64,000 nucleotides of DNA from Bifidobacterium breve. Its GTDB lineage: Bacteria; Actinomycetota; Thermoleophilia; Solirubrobacterales; Solirubrobacteraceae. A program made the position numbers and the translations under genes. The number at the start of each line of letters is the position of its first letter. The stretch's first letter is position 1. This document shows positions 44,441-52,960 of this stretch, piece by piece. The stretch lies in the NCBI GenBank assembly GCA_945878865.1, contig CAMCUD010000012.1, forward strand, positions 1-64,000, given 5' to 3'. Under the pieces are notes generated by a model that had not been told where the DNA came from, did no database searches, and saw nothing but the letters and a program-made list of their open reading frames with translations.

Positions 44441-44659
44441 ATGCCCCAGCTGCCCGCCAACGACAAGATCGCGCGCGCCGTGCGCACCGAGCGCCGGCGC
44501 CAAGGCCTCGACCAGGAAGCGCTCGCGCTCGTGGCCGACGTCGGTGTGCGGACGCTGCATCGGATTGAGCATGGCGAGCCCACGGTGCGTCTCGACCGGG
44601 TGATCGCGGTGCTCGACGCACTTGGGCTGGAGCTCGACCTGCGGCCGCGTGAGCGATGA
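44441..44659 (+). CDS. hipB: HipB-like antitoxin (Xre family HTH)
   Basis: A 72-residue DNA-binding protein with an HTH_3 fold (KIARAVRTERRRQGLDQEAL, GVRTLHRIEHGEPTVRLDRV). It should neutralise HipA and repress the operon through the upstream palindromes. It overlaps hipA by 4 bases (ATGA). It is short, with almost no tail beyond the HTH. Confidence 0.9.
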   Translation: MPQLPANDKIARAVRTERRRQGLDQEALALVADVGVRTLHRIEHGEPTVRLDRVIAVLDALGLELDLRPRER

Positions 44660-45906
44660 CCCTCGCGGTCACCTGGGACGGCGAGCAGGTCGGGGTGCTT
44701 GAGCGCGCGGACGAGCGCTCGCGCGAGTACGCGTTCACCTACGTGCAGCCGCGCCGCGCGCTGTCGCTTTCCCTCCCGACCTCGACCACGTCCTTCACCC
44801 CGGCCCAGAGTCGTCCCTTCTTCGAGGCGCTCCTCCCCGAGGGGGCGGTGCGAGAGCAGATCGCCGCGCAGCTCAAGCTGGCTGCGAGCGACAGCTATGG
44901 GCTGCTCGCCGCGCTCGGTCGCGACTGCGCCGGCGCGATCCAGATCTACGAGTCCCGCCGTACGTCGGAGCCTTGGTCGGTCGAGTGGCTCGACGACGAG
45001 GGGCTCGACGAGCTCGTTCGAGATCTCCCGCGGCGGCCCCTCGGCGTGCGGGCCGGCGACGAGCGCCTGCGGCTCAGCCTGGCCGGCGTCCAGCGCAAGG
45101 CGGTGCTCGTCCGAGACCGCGATGGTCGGTTCGGCCAGCCATTGAACGGGATGCCCAGCACCCACATCCTCAAGCCCGATCCCGACGATTCCGGTGTCCC
45201 CGCCCTCGCGATCAACGAGTGTTTCTGCATGCGGCTGGCCGTCGCGTGCGGGCTGGAGGTCGCGCCCGTCGAGCTGCTGATCCTCGCGGACCGTCCCTGC
45301 CTCGTCGTCACGCGCTTCGACCGGGACCTTGACGACGCGCCGGTCCGCCGGCTGCATCAGGAGGACTTCTGTCAGGCACTGGGGCTCACCCCCGACTTCA
45401 AGTACCAGCACGAGGGGTGGGAGGTGCCGTCCTTCGCGGCGTTCGCACGGCTCCTCGACGACCATGGCGTTCGGCCCGGCGCCGACCGGTTGATGCTGGC
45501 TGGCGCCGCGGTGTTCAACTACCTCATCGGCAATGCCGATGCCCATGCGAAGAACTTCTCCCTGCTGCACGAGCCGGGTGGGGTGCGCATGGCGCCGCTC
45601 TACGACCTCGTCTCGACTGCCGTGTACCCGGAGGTCAACCAGGATCTGGCGCTGGAGATCGGCGACGCGCACCACGCCGACGCCGTCGGGCACACCGAGT
45701 GGGCGGACCTTGCCACCGATCTCGGGCTGCGCGCGCGCTTCTTTGCACCGTGGCGTGCGCGACTCGCATCCCGCGTCCAGGGGACGGCCGGCGTGGTGCT
45801 TGCCGAGGCGCGGGCGGAGGGGTGGTACGCGCCGGTGCTCGAAGACCTCGTGGGCCTGATCAACGCACGCGCAGAGCGGGTGCGCCGATCGGTCGACGGC
45901 GACTGA
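44656..45906 (+). CDS. hipA: HipA-family serine/threonine kinase toxin
   Basis: A 416-residue kinase toxin; E. coli HipA phosphorylates glutamyl-tRNA synthetase and causes growth arrest. The N-terminal couple_hipA domain (LAVTWDGEQVGVLERA, FFEALLPEGAVREQIA) leads into the kinase core. The core shows the Ser-containing P-loop-like segment RLSLAGVQRKAVL, the catalytic loop LIGNADAHAKNFSLL (Asn293, Asp295, His297, Lys299, Asn300) and the metal-binding APLYDLVST. All catalytic residues are present, so it should be active. Confidence 0.92.
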   Translation: MTLAVTWDGEQVGVLERADERSREYAFTYVQPRRALSLSLPTSTTSFTPAQSRPFFEALLPEGAVREQIAAQLKLAASDSYGLLAALGRDCAGAIQIYESRRTSEPWSVEWLDDEGLDELVRDLPRRPLGVRAGDERLRLSLAGVQRKAVLVRDRDGRFGQPLNGMPSTHILKPDPDDSGVPALAINECFCMRLAVACGLEVAPVELLILADRPCLVVTRFDRDLDDAPVRRLHQEDFCQALGLTPDFKYQHEGWEVPSFAAFARLLDDHGVRPGADRLMLAGAAVFNYLIGNADAHAKNFSLLHEPGGVRMAPLYDLVSTAVYPEVNQDLALEIGDAHHADAVGHTEWADLATDLGLRARFFAPWRARLASRVQGTAGVVLAEARAEGWYAPVLEDLVGLINARAERVRRSVDGD

Positions 45907-45910
45907 GCCG

Positions 45911-47368
45911 CTACGCCCGGTCGCGTTCGAGCACCTGGAGCCCTGCCGCGGCGAGCTCGCCCTCCTCGGCCGCGCGCTCATCGGCGTGGGCCGAGGACGG
46001 CGGGGCCGAGAGCGTGTCGCCCGGCACGACCCAGGCGAGCGCCGCCGCGGCGACGCAGGCGATCGCCCCCACCAGGAACGTCTTGCTGTAGGCCGCCGAG
46101 GTCGGCAGCTCGGCCCCACCGTCGAAGGCGCGCAGCAATGTGACCGCAAGGCCGCTGCCAATCGAGAATCCGACGTAGCGGGTCACCTGGTAGAAGCTCA
46201 TCGCGCTGCTCGTCTCGTGCGACGGGACGGCGCCGACGATGAGTCCCGGCATGGCGGCGAACGTGAAGCCGAGGCCGATGCCGACGATGCCCATCGTGAC
46301 GAAGGCCTGCCAGAGCGCGTCACCGGTCAACGCGAAGAACGCCATGCCGGCCGCGATGACAAGCGAGCCGATCGGCAGCGTCGCGCGCGGCCCGGTGCGC
46401 CGGGCGACCGACGGCTCGAGCCGGCTGGCGAGGGTCGACAGCGCGGACAGCGGCACGAGGGTGAGTCCGGCGGCGAAGACGGTCATGTCCATTTCGGTGG
46501 GCAGCTGCACGACCTGCGTGACGAGGGAGATCCCGAGATACATCGCGGAGCCCAGGACGAGCCCGGTGATGTTCGCCGTGAGCACCGCGGGGCGGCGCAC
46601 GAGGCGCAGCTCGACGAGCGGGTGTTCGATGCGCAGCTCGTGGAGCGTCCACAGCGCGAGCAGGGCGAGCGCGAGCGCGAGCAGCCCGATGGTGGCGCCG
46701 GAGGTCCAGCCCCAATCGGCGCCCTTCTCGAGCGCGAGCAGGAGGGCGAGCACGCCGCCGCCCACCAGCGCGGCGCCGCGGAGGTCGAGCGGGGCGTGGT
46801 CGTGCACCGACGGGCTGGCGTGCGGGACGAACGCCGCCGCGACGACGAGCGCCGCCCCGCTGGCGATCGCGCCGAACCAGAACGCCGCCGAGGCGTCGAA
46901 GTGCTCGGCGATGAAGCCGGTGATCGGGTAGCCGAGCCCGACGCCGGCCGCGCCGATGACCGAGAGCAGCGCGATGACCTCGGCCGAGCGCCGGGCCGGG
47001 AGGTGGTCGCGCGCCGACGCCATCGTCAGCGGCATGAGTGCGAGGCCCAGGCCCTGCAGCGCGCGGCCGCCGACGAGCACCGGCAGCGTGCCCGCGAGCG
47101 CCGAGATCGCGCCGCCGAGGGAGACGAGCGCGAGGCAGACGAGCAGGACCTGCCGCCGCCGCGGCCCGTCGCCGAGACGACCGACGAGCGGTGAGGCGAC
47201 GGCGCCGACCAGGAGGGTGGCGGTCAGCGACCACTGGGTGGCGCCGAGGCTCGCGTGGAGGTCCTGCGCGATCGTCGGGATCAGCGGCGCGCCGAGCGAG
47301 CTGATGACCGACACGACGAGCCCGATCGCCAGGAGGCTCGGGACGAACGCGCGTCCAGGCGCAGTCAC
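45911..47368 (-). CDS. MFS multidrug exporter, DHA2-like
   Basis: A 485-residue exporter with about 14 membrane helices, typical of the EmrB/QacA group. Motifs are SLGATQWSLTATLLVGAVAS, the A-motif region PLVGRLGDGPRRRQVLL and motif C-like SVIGAAGVGLGYPITGFI. The GTG start overlaps the TetR stop (GTGA), so regulator and pump are cotranscribed. It is convergent with hipA, 4 bases apart, leaving no room for a separate terminator. Confidence 0.9.
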   Translation of the reverse strand: MTAPGRAFVPSLLAIGLVVSVISSLGAPLIPTIAQDLHASLGATQWSLTATLLVGAVASPLVGRLGDGPRRRQVLLVCLALVSLGGAISALAGTLPVLVGGRALQGLGLALMPLTMASARDHLPARRSAEVIALLSVIGAAGVGLGYPITGFIAEHFDASAAFWFGAIASGAALVVAAAFVPHASPSVHDHAPLDLRGAALVGGGVLALLLALEKGADWGWTSGATIGLLALALALLALWTLHELRIEHPLVELRLVRRPAVLTANITGLVLGSAMYLGISLVTQVVQLPTEMDMTVFAAGLTLVPLSALSTLASRLEPSVARRTGPRATLPIGSLVIAAGMAFFALTGDALWQAFVTMGIVGIGLGFTFAAMPGLIVGAVPSHETSSAMSFYQVTRYVGFSIGSGLAVTLLRAFDGGAELPTSAAYSKTFLVGAIACVAAAALAWVVPGDTLSAPPSSAHADERAAEEGELAAAGLQVLERDRA

Positions 47369-47937
47369 GCCGCGCCGCCGCAGAGCAGATCGATCACCGG
47401 CTCGAGCTGGGCGAGTACGTCGGCCGTGGGGGCCTCGGCGAGCGCCGGCAGCGTCCCGCCCGAGCGCACGAGCGACATCCCGATCGTCGCGGCGACGACC
47501 ATCTCGGCGCGCAGCTCTGCGTCTGCGACACCGCGGTCACGGAGGGCCTCGGCCAGCGGGGTGACGATCCGCGCGGCGAGGATCTCGGAGACCTCGTCGC
47601 GCATCGCGTCGCTCAGCGTCGCGCTGACCATCGCCCGGCCGATGGGCCCGGCGCCCTGCGTCTCGTGGCGGGTGAGGATCCGCTCGGCGAACGCACGGGC
47701 GTCCCCGCCGGTGCCCGGCTCGGGCGTCTCGGCCATGACGGCGAGGTAGAGACCCTCCTTGCCGCCGAAATACCGGGCGATCATCGCGGGGTCGACATCG
47801 GCGTGCTCACCGATCTCGCGCACGGTCGTCGCCTCGTAGCCCTTCTCCTCGAAGAGGGCGGACGCCGCGGCGAGCAGCGCGCGGCGGCTGCGGTCGGCGT
47901 CGTGCGTCCGGCGCGGTTTGTCATCAAGCGTTGACAT
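47365..47937 (-). CDS. TetR family regulator of the MFS exporter
   Basis: A 190-residue TetR repressor with an HTH at about residues 17-62 (SRRALLAAASALFEEKGYEA, DVDPAMIARYFGGKEGLYLA) and a C-terminal TetR_C domain of the PsrA/RutR-like type. It is the first gene of an operon with the pump. An inverted repeat straddles its start codon, indicating autorepression. Confidence 0.88.
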   Translation of the reverse strand: MSTLDDKPRRTHDADRSRRALLAAASALFEEKGYEATTVREIGEHADVDPAMIARYFGGKEGLYLAVMAETPEPGTGGDARAFAERILTRHETQGAGPIGRAMVSATLSDAMRDEVSEILAARIVTPLAEALRDRGVADAELRAEMVVAATIGMSLVRSGGTLPALAEAPTADVLAQLEPVIDLLCGGAA

Positions 47938-47949
47938 CGCCTGATGACA
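47919..47949. promoter_or_regulatory. Inverted repeat over the TetR start (probable operator)
   Basis: Arms TGTCATCAAGCG and CGCCTGATGACA (11 of 12 matched) with spacer TTGACAT. One arm lies inside the first TetR codons and the other just upstream of the ATG. It also sits before the divergent sulfatase gene. Confidence 0.6.
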
Positions 47950-47985
47950 CTAGCCGGTCGGGGAGGCGGTCTAGGATCCGGCGGC

Positions 47986-49692
47986 ATGGCCGCGCCGAAC
48001 GTCCTCGTCATCCTCGTCGACCAGCTCCGCGCTCCGACCGGATACGAGGGCGACGCGTTGACCGCGTGGGTCGAGGACCGCTGTGCGTCACGGCAGCGCC
48101 TGCGCTCCCAGGGGGTCTCGCTACGGCGGCACTATCCGATGTCGGCCGCGTGCGCCCCGAGCCGGACGTCGCTGCTCACCGGCCAGTACCCGTCGCTGCA
48201 CGGCGTCAGCCAGACCGATGGCGTCGCCAAGACGCCCGAGGCGCCGGACATGTTCTGGCTGGAGGCCGACACCGTGCCGACCCTCGGCCACTGGTTCCGC
48301 GCGGCGGGATACCGCACCTTCTACAAAGGCAAGTGGCACGTCACGCACGCGCACCTCGACGACGAGGACGGCAATCACCTGCTGTGCGTCGACGACGACG
48401 GCGTGCCGCAGCCGGAGAACATCCGGCGCTACCTCGAGGCCGACCTCCTCGACGACTGGGGCTTCTCGGAGTGGGTCGGGCCCGAGACCCACGGACTCGA
48501 GCGCCACAGCCAAGGGCGCGTGCGCGACCCGTTCACGGCCGACGAGACGATCGAGCTGCTCGGCCGCCTGGAACGTGAAGGCGACACTCCGTGGCTGACG
48601 GTGTGCTCCTTCCTCAACCCGCACGACGTCGCGTACTTCGGCGTGCTCGGCGCGCTGAAGTCCGGCCATCGCTACTTTGGCAGCGACGTTCCCGAGGTGC
48701 CGCAGGCGCCGACCCGGCACGAGGACCTCACAACGAAGCCGTCCTGCCAGCAGAGCATGGTCGACCTCTGGCCGCGCGTCGCCGCTCCGCAGCCCTTCGT
48801 GCAGCATCACCTGAAGTACTACTACGCGATGCAGGCCGAGGTGGATCGGCACATCTGCCGCGTGCTGGACGCGCTGGCGCAGAGCGCTGCGGCGGAGAAC
48901 ACGATCGTCGTGTTCAGTTCCGACCATGGTGATCTCCTCGGCGCGCACGGCGGCATGCACCAGAAGTGGCACAACGCCTACGAGGAGGCGCTGCACGTCC
49001 CGTTCGTCGTCAGCGGGCCCGGGATCGCGCCCGGCGCGCTCGACACGCCGACGAGTCATGCCGATCTCATCCCGACGCTTCTCGGGCTGGCCGGGCTCGA
49101 GGAGGAGCCGCTGCTCGAGGAGCTGCGCACCAGCCATCGCGAGGCGCACCCGCTGGCCGGGCGCGATCTGTCCGACGCGATCCGCGGCGCCGCCGCCACG
49201 CCCGCGGCCGAGCCGGTCCTGTTCATGACCGACGACGAGATCAGCGACGGCGACCACGTCGCCACGCCCCCGATCAGCCCCCAGGCCGTCTCGCGGCGCC
49301 TGCGCCTCTACTCGACGATCGCGCAACCCAACCACGTCGAGACCGTGGTCGCCGAGGTCGATGTCGACGGCGCGCCGCATGTCGTGAAGTTCTCGCGGTA
49401 CCACGACAACCCGCAGTTCTGGACCACGCCCGGCGAGCGCGACGAGCGTCTGCGCGGGCGCAGGACGCACGTCGTGACCGAGCCCGAGCCAGACGAGTAC
49501 GAGCTCTACGACCTCACGACCGACCCGTTCGAGGAGCGCAACCTCGCGCACCCCGCTCATGCCGACGACCGCACGCGCGCGCTGCAGGCCCACATGCTCG
49601 GGGTCCTGCACGCCGAGCTGGAGCGCAAGCGCCTCACGCCCGCCGGCGGCGGGGCGCCCGGCTATCGCCCGCCCGCCGAAGCGCCGGCCTGA
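47986..49692 (+). CDS. Sulfatase (type I, formylglycine-dependent)
   Basis: A 568-residue alkaline-phosphatase-fold sulfatase. The N-terminal metal site is PNVLVILVDQLRAP. The modification motif is CAPSRTSLLTG (Cys56 to formylglycine). SSDHGDLLGAHGGMHQKWHNAYEEALHVPFVVSGPG gives the second metal/substrate site, and the C-terminal LYDLTTDPFEERNLA is typical of the family. There is no signal peptide, so it is probably cytoplasmic. ATG 47986 is preferred. A formylglycine-generating enzyme is required but is not in the window. Confidence 0.9.
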   Translation: MAAPNVLVILVDQLRAPTGYEGDALTAWVEDRCASRQRLRSQGVSLRRHYPMSAACAPSRTSLLTGQYPSLHGVSQTDGVAKTPEAPDMFWLEADTVPTLGHWFRAAGYRTFYKGKWHVTHAHLDDEDGNHLLCVDDDGVPQPENIRRYLEADLLDDWGFSEWVGPETHGLERHSQGRVRDPFTADETIELLGRLEREGDTPWLTVCSFLNPHDVAYFGVLGALKSGHRYFGSDVPEVPQAPTRHEDLTTKPSCQQSMVDLWPRVAAPQPFVQHHLKYYYAMQAEVDRHICRVLDALAQSAAAENTIVVFSSDHGDLLGAHGGMHQKWHNAYEEALHVPFVVSGPGIAPGALDTPTSHADLIPTLLGLAGLEEEPLLEELRTSHREAHPLAGRDLSDAIRGAAATPAAEPVLFMTDDEISDGDHVATPPISPQAVSRRLRLYSTIAQPNHVETVVAEVDVDGAPHVVKFSRYHDNPQFWTTPGERDERLRGRRTHVVTEPEPDEYELYDLTTDPFEERNLAHPAHADDRTRALQAHMLGVLHAELERKRLTPAGGGAPGYRPPAEAPA

Positions 49693-49741
49693 TCTCGTCG
49701 GGGTGTCAGCGCGCCGCGAAACGGCCATGTGGGTGACGAAC

Positions 49742-49772
49742 CCCATGGTGTCCGACCCGCGGACACGATGGG
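49742..49772. promoter_or_regulatory. Inverted repeat upstream of mrpA
   Basis: Arms CCCATGGTGTCCG and CGGACACGATGGG (12 of 13 matched) with spacer ACCCG, ending 10 bases before the mrpA ATG. It could be an operator for the antiporter operon or an mRNA hairpin hiding the ribosome site. Confidence 0.55.
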
Positions 49773-49782
49773 ATACGTCGCG

Positions 49783-52116
49783 ATGGACGAGCTGCCACCC
49801 CCGACGCCGCCGGCCGGCGGCGACCAGGTGATCGCCGGCCCGGATGGCCCGGAGGATGCTGCGCGCCCGCAGACGGGCGGCTTCGGACCCTCCGCCGCGG
49901 GGGCGATCGCGGCGGCCGTGCTCGCCCTCGTCGCGCTCGGAATCCTCTGGGCCGACGGCGGCGGCAGCATCGACGAGCCGTGGGCGCCCGCCTGGGACCT
50001 CCGGCTGTCCTTCGCCCTGGATGGTCTCGCCGCGCTCTATGGGCTGCTCGCCGCCGGCGTCGGCGCCCTCGTGTTCACCTACGCGTCGGCGTACGTCCCG
50101 CGCCACCTGGCCGCCGACGGACGGCCGCGCGAGGACGAGGCCCGTCTGCACGCGGCGATGGTCCTCTTCCTCGTGGCGATGGTCGGGCTCGTCACGTCCG
50201 AGGACCTCATCCTGCTGTTCGTCTTCTGGGACCTCACGGCGATCGCGTCGTGGCTGCTGATCGGCTTCGACCGCAGGCGCCGCGAGGCGCGGCTGTCCGC
50301 GCTCATGGCGATGCTCGTCACCACCGTCACCGCGGTGCTGATCCTCATCGGCATCCTCATGCTGCGCGCCGAGTACGGAACGACGCAGCTGCCTGAGCTG
50401 CTGCGCGTCGCCGAGCCGTCGACGACCGTCACCGTCGCCTGCGCGCTCATCGCGATCGGGGCGCTGGCCAAGAGCGCGCAGGTGCCGCTGCACTTCTGGC
50501 TGCCGCGAGCGATGGCCGCGCCGACGCCCGTCTCGGCCTACCTGCACTCGGCGGCGATGGTCGCCGCGGGCGTCTTCCTCCTCAGCCGCGTGCATCCGCT
50601 CATCGCGCTGGAGCCCGGGCTGCTCGACGGGCTCATCGTCGTCGGCCTGCTCTCGATGGCCGTCGGCGGCGTGCTCGCGCTGGCGATGGACGGGCTCAAG
50701 CAGGTGCTCGCGTACTCGACGATCTCGCAGTACGGCTACGTCGTGACGATGCTCGGCGTCGGCGGCGCGAAGGGCGCCGCGGCGGCGTGCTTCTACGTCC
50801 TCGCGCACGCGCTGGCCAAGAGCGCGCTGTTCATGACCGCGGGCGCGGTGACCCAGGCGACCGGCGCCAAGGCGCTGTCGGCCACCGGCGGGCTGCTGCG
50901 CAAGCTCCCTCTGCTCGCCGCCGGCAGCGCCGCCGCCGCGGCCGGGATCGCGGCGCTGCCGCTGACGATCGGGTTCTTCAAGGACGAGCTGTTCTTCGCC
51001 GCGTCGGCGCAGCGCTCGACGGAGCTCGGCGTCGCCGCCGTGCTGGCCGCCGGGTTGACGTTCGCGTACATGGCGCGGTTCTGGGCCGGCATCTTCCTCG
51101 GCCCGCTGCGCTCGCCCGTGCGGGCCCCGCTCGAGCGGCGGCTGGTCTGGCCGATCGCGGGGCTCGGCGTCCTCGTGGTGCTCGGCGGGATCGCCGTCGC
51201 GCCATTCGCCGAGCTCGCCGGCGACGCGGCGACGGTGACCAACGGCGCCCCGGTCGACCTTCATGTGGCCTACCACCTCGATACGCGCACCGAGAACCTC
51301 ATGGCGCTCGGCGCCTGGTCGCTCGGGCTGCTCCTCCTCGCCGCGCGGCCCGCGTACGTCCCCGCGCTCGCGGCGTTCGCACGGCTGGGGGAGCGGCTGG
51401 GCCCCGACCGTCTGTACTGGGTGTCCTTGCGCAAGCTCAACGAGCTCTCCGACGCGTTCCACGACTTCGAGGTCCGCGACCTGCGCTCGCGCGTGTCGTC
51501 GGTGATCGTCCCGGCGTCGGTGCTCGTCGCGCTTGGCGTCATCGTCACGCCGACGGGCGGCGTCTACGTCGTTGGCGCCGTCGAGCGCGACGACCTGCCA
51601 CTCGTCGTCGCGCTGGCCACGTGCGTGTTCGCGGCGATCTCCGTGACGATCCCGCGCCAGCACATCGCGCTCACGCTGACGCTGTCCGGCGTCGGGTTCT
51701 CGCTCGCCACGGCGTACGCGCTCATGGGTGGCGCGGACGTGGCGCTCGTCGCGGTGCTCGTGGAGACGCTCTTCGCCCTGTTGTTCTTCGGCGTGTTCGC
51801 CTTAGTGCCGCGTAGCGTGCTGCGGCGCGAGGCGCGGCGGCGCAGTCCCGACCGCAACCGCTGGCGCGATGGGGTCGTCGCCGTCGCATCGGGGGTCATC
51901 ATCACGCTCGTCGTGTGGTCCGCGCTGTCGCGCCCGGTGCCGAAGGACGGCATGGCCGAGCGGCACGTCGCGCTCACCGAGGTCGCGCACGCGAAGGCCA
52001 CGGTCACGGCGATCCTCGCGGACTTCCGCGGCCTCGACACGTTCGTTGAGATCACCGTCATCGGCGTGGCGATGCTCATCGTCATGGCCGCCGTCCGGAC
52101 GCGGAGGCGCGCATGA
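49783..52116 (+). CDS. mrpA: Mrp Na+/H+ antiporter subunit A
   Basis: A 777-residue subunit, NuoL-like with about 20 membrane helices. It contains the proton-channel motifs of complex I antiporter subunits: the Glu region DLILLFVFWDLTAIASWLLI, the Lys helix GALAKSAQVPLHFWLPRAM and AHALAKSALFMTAG. The C-terminal extension with VTAILADFRGLDTFVEITV is the MrpA hallmark. It works with MrpB-G in Na+ extrusion and pH homeostasis. ATG 49783 follows the inverted repeat; ATG 49768 and GTG 49729 are alternatives. The seven genes overlap by 4 bases each. Confidence 0.93.
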   Translation: MDELPPPTPPAGGDQVIAGPDGPEDAARPQTGGFGPSAAGAIAAAVLALVALGILWADGGGSIDEPWAPAWDLRLSFALDGLAALYGLLAAGVGALVFTYASAYVPRHLAADGRPREDEARLHAAMVLFLVAMVGLVTSEDLILLFVFWDLTAIASWLLIGFDRRRREARLSALMAMLVTTVTAVLILIGILMLRAEYGTTQLPELLRVAEPSTTVTVACALIAIGALAKSAQVPLHFWLPRAMAAPTPVSAYLHSAAMVAAGVFLLSRVHPLIALEPGLLDGLIVVGLLSMAVGGVLALAMDGLKQVLAYSTISQYGYVVTMLGVGGAKGAAAACFYVLAHALAKSALFMTAGAVTQATGAKALSATGGLLRKLPLLAAGSAAAAAGIAALPLTIGFFKDELFFAASAQRSTELGVAAVLAAGLTFAYMARFWAGIFLGPLRSPVRAPLERRLVWPIAGLGVLVVLGGIAVAPFAELAGDAATVTNGAPVDLHVAYHLDTRTENLMALGAWSLGLLLLAARPAYVPALAAFARLGERLGPDRLYWVSLRKLNELSDAFHDFEVRDLRSRVSSVIVPASVLVALGVIVTPTGGVYVVGAVERDDLPLVVALATCVFAAISVTIPRQHIALTLTLSGVGFSLATAYALMGGADVALVAVLVETLFALLFFGVFALVPRSVLRREARRRSPDRNRWRDGVVAVASGVIITLVVWSALSRPVPKDGMAERHVALTEVAHAKATVTAILADFRGLDTFVEITVIGVAMLIVMAAVRTRRRA

Positions 52117-52559
52117 GGGCCGGCCCGATGGTCCGCCTGGTCGCGCGGTCGCTGCTGGCACCCTCGTTCGCGGTCGCCGCGGCGATCCTCGTCAAGGGCT
52201 ACGCCGACGCCGGCGACGGGTTCTCCGCTGGAGCCGTCGCGGCGCTCGGCGTGATGCTGCAGATGCTCGCCTTCGGGCGCGAGCGCGTGGCACGGGACCT
52301 GCCGCTGCACCTCGCGCCACGCGTGGCGATGTGCGGGCTCGCGATCGCGCTCGGCGTGCTCATCATCCCGGTGCTGGCCGGCGGCGCGCCGCTCGAGCAC
52401 TGGCCCCCGCCCGGTGAGAAGCCGATCTACATCGGCACGCTGGAGCTCATCACCGCGGTCGTCTTCGACATCGGCGTGTTCCTGCTCGTGCTCGGGGCGT
52501 GCGTCGCGATCATCGACGCGCTGGCGCGGGCCCGCGCGGCGGAGGAGGAGGTCGCATGA
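52113..52559 (+). CDS. mrpB: Mrp antiporter subunit B
   Basis: A 148-residue MnhB-domain membrane protein with four helices (LLAPSFAVAAAILVKGYADAG, GFSAGAVAALGVMLQMLAFG, VAMCGLAIALGVLIIPVLAG, LITAVVFDIGVFLLVLGACV). The GDGFSAG motif and FDIGVFLLV are family marks. ATGA overlaps join it to mrpA and mrpC. Confidence 0.92.
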   Translation: MRAGPMVRLVARSLLAPSFAVAAAILVKGYADAGDGFSAGAVAALGVMLQMLAFGRERVARDLPLHLAPRVAMCGLAIALGVLIIPVLAGGAPLEHWPPPGEKPIYIGTLELITAVVFDIGVFLLVLGACVAIIDALARARAAEEEVA

Positions 52560-52960
52560 ACCTCCTGTTCTCCGTCGTGATCGGGGCGCTCTTCGCCTCG
52601 GGCGTCTACCTCCTGCTGCGCGGCGACCTGTTCCGCGTCGTCGCCGGGATCGTCCTCGTCTCCAACGCGGCGAGCCTCACCCTCATGGCGTCGGGGTTGA
52701 CGCGGGGCCAGGCGCCGATCCTGCCCCTCGACGAGGGCCGCGGTCTCGCCGACCCGCTCGTCCAGGCGATGACGCTGACGGCGCTCGTCATCGGGTTCGC
52801 GGTGACCGCGGTGCTCCTCGCGCTGTCGCTCGGCGTGTATCGCTCGGGCCGCAGCCTCGACCTCGGGGACATGACCCGCCGCGAGGCCGAGGAGGCCGCC
52901 GAGCGCGAGGCCGGCGAGCTCGCCCAGGACGTCGAGGCGCCCGAGGAGGCCACGCTGTGA
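52556..52960 (+). CDS. mrpC: Mrp antiporter subunit C
   Basis: A 134-residue NuoK-like subunit with three helices. It shows GVYLLLRGDLFRVVAGIVLVSNAASL and DPLVQAMTLTALVIGFAVTAVLL, the conserved MrpC/NuoK segments, followed by an acidic cytoplasmic tail. It overlaps both neighbours by 4 bases. Confidence 0.92.
   Translation: MNLLFSVVIGALFASGVYLLLRGDLFRVVAGIVLVSNAASLTLMASGLTRGQAPILPLDEGRGLADPLVQAMTLTALVIGFAVTAVLLALSLGVYRSGRSLDLGDMTRREAEEAAEREAGELAQDVEAPEEATL

Noticed and set aside
48121-51663. A 1180-codon open frame on the minus strand opposite the sulfatase and mrpA
   Set aside because: It consists of Arg/Asp/Glu/His/Val-rich shadow sequence caused by high GC. The plus-strand sulfatase and MrpA are unmistakable.
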